A stretch of DNA of 5,995 nt, from the NCBI GenBank assembly GCA_947470885.1, contig CANIXE010000150.1, forward strand, positions 1 to 5,995. The letters run 5' to 3'. Within the stretch, counting starts at the first letter, position 1, and the number at the start of each line of letters is the position of its first letter. Source of the stretch: Planctomycetota bacterium (lineage in GTDB: Bacteria; Planctomycetota; UBA11346). The notes below the pieces were generated by a model, which searched no databases, was not told where the DNA came from, and saw only the letters and a program-made list of their open reading frames with translations. Positions 5,973 to 5,995 of this stretch are shown here, piece by piece. A program made the translations under genes and the position numbers.

Positions 5973-5995
5973 CCACACAGCAGATCATTGCCAGC
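5969..5995 (+). CDS. Start of a downstream gene, cut by the window edge
   Basis: An ATG at 5969-5971 overlaps the stop of the pilus-like gene (ATGA), the same junction type as the one before it. Nine codons are visible (MTTQQIIAS) with no stop. This is too short to identify. From context it is probably another component of the pilus-like locus. Confidence 0.45.

Noticed and set aside
1..5995. Many CCTGG/CCAGG and GGCCCTGG-like words across the window
   Set aside because: They follow from frequent Ala-Leu and similar codon pairs in GC-rich genes and show no regular spacing or orientation, so I do not call them uptake or binding sites.

Overview
The window is GC-rich, almost fully coding bacterial DNA with two divergent gene sets that meet at a 53-bp gap (3106-3158). 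Genes are packed with 1-8 base overlaps, and codon use looks uniform to the eye. I see no insertion sequence, phage gene, CRISPR array, tRNA, rRNA or attachment site. The organism is probably Gram-negative. The protein at 5139-5972 resembles the Amuc_1100 pilus-like family known from Verrucomicrobiota, so a PVC-group bacterium is a reasonable but unproven guess.

Left half, minus strand, transcribed from about 3105 down through position 1: (1) an unrecognised single-pass membrane protein (3105-2485); (2) after a 67-bp gap holding a perfect 7-bp hairpin, a small protein (2417-1959) with a KPGM...DGR...PPGTVL...WGI module like that attached to HD-GYP/HDOD regulators; (3) an HDOD-domain protein (1966-1121) whose start overlaps the previous stop; (4) two bases further, a soluble GAF-like sensor histidine kinase (1118 to beyond the left edge) with H, N, G1 and G2 boxes visible. 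Genes 2-4 look like one signalling module: input/adaptor domain, HDOD scaffold and kinase.

Right half, plus strand: an inositol monophosphatase-family phosphatase (3159-3995), RsmE 16S rRNA m3U1498 methyltransferase (3995-4687), a small multi-pass membrane protein of unknown function (4684-5142), a PilO/Amuc_1100-like pilus-assembly protein (5139-5972) and the first nine codons of another gene (5969 onward). Each junction overlaps (TGATG, GTGA, ATGA, ATGA), so these genes are probably one transcript with coupled translation. Housekeeping genes thus lead into what looks like an envelope or type IV pilus-like locus continuing off the right edge.

I found no complete, clearly new biological system. 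The most notable items are the split HDOD signalling module, the two unrecognised membrane proteins, and the linkage of rRNA modification to a pilus-like gene.
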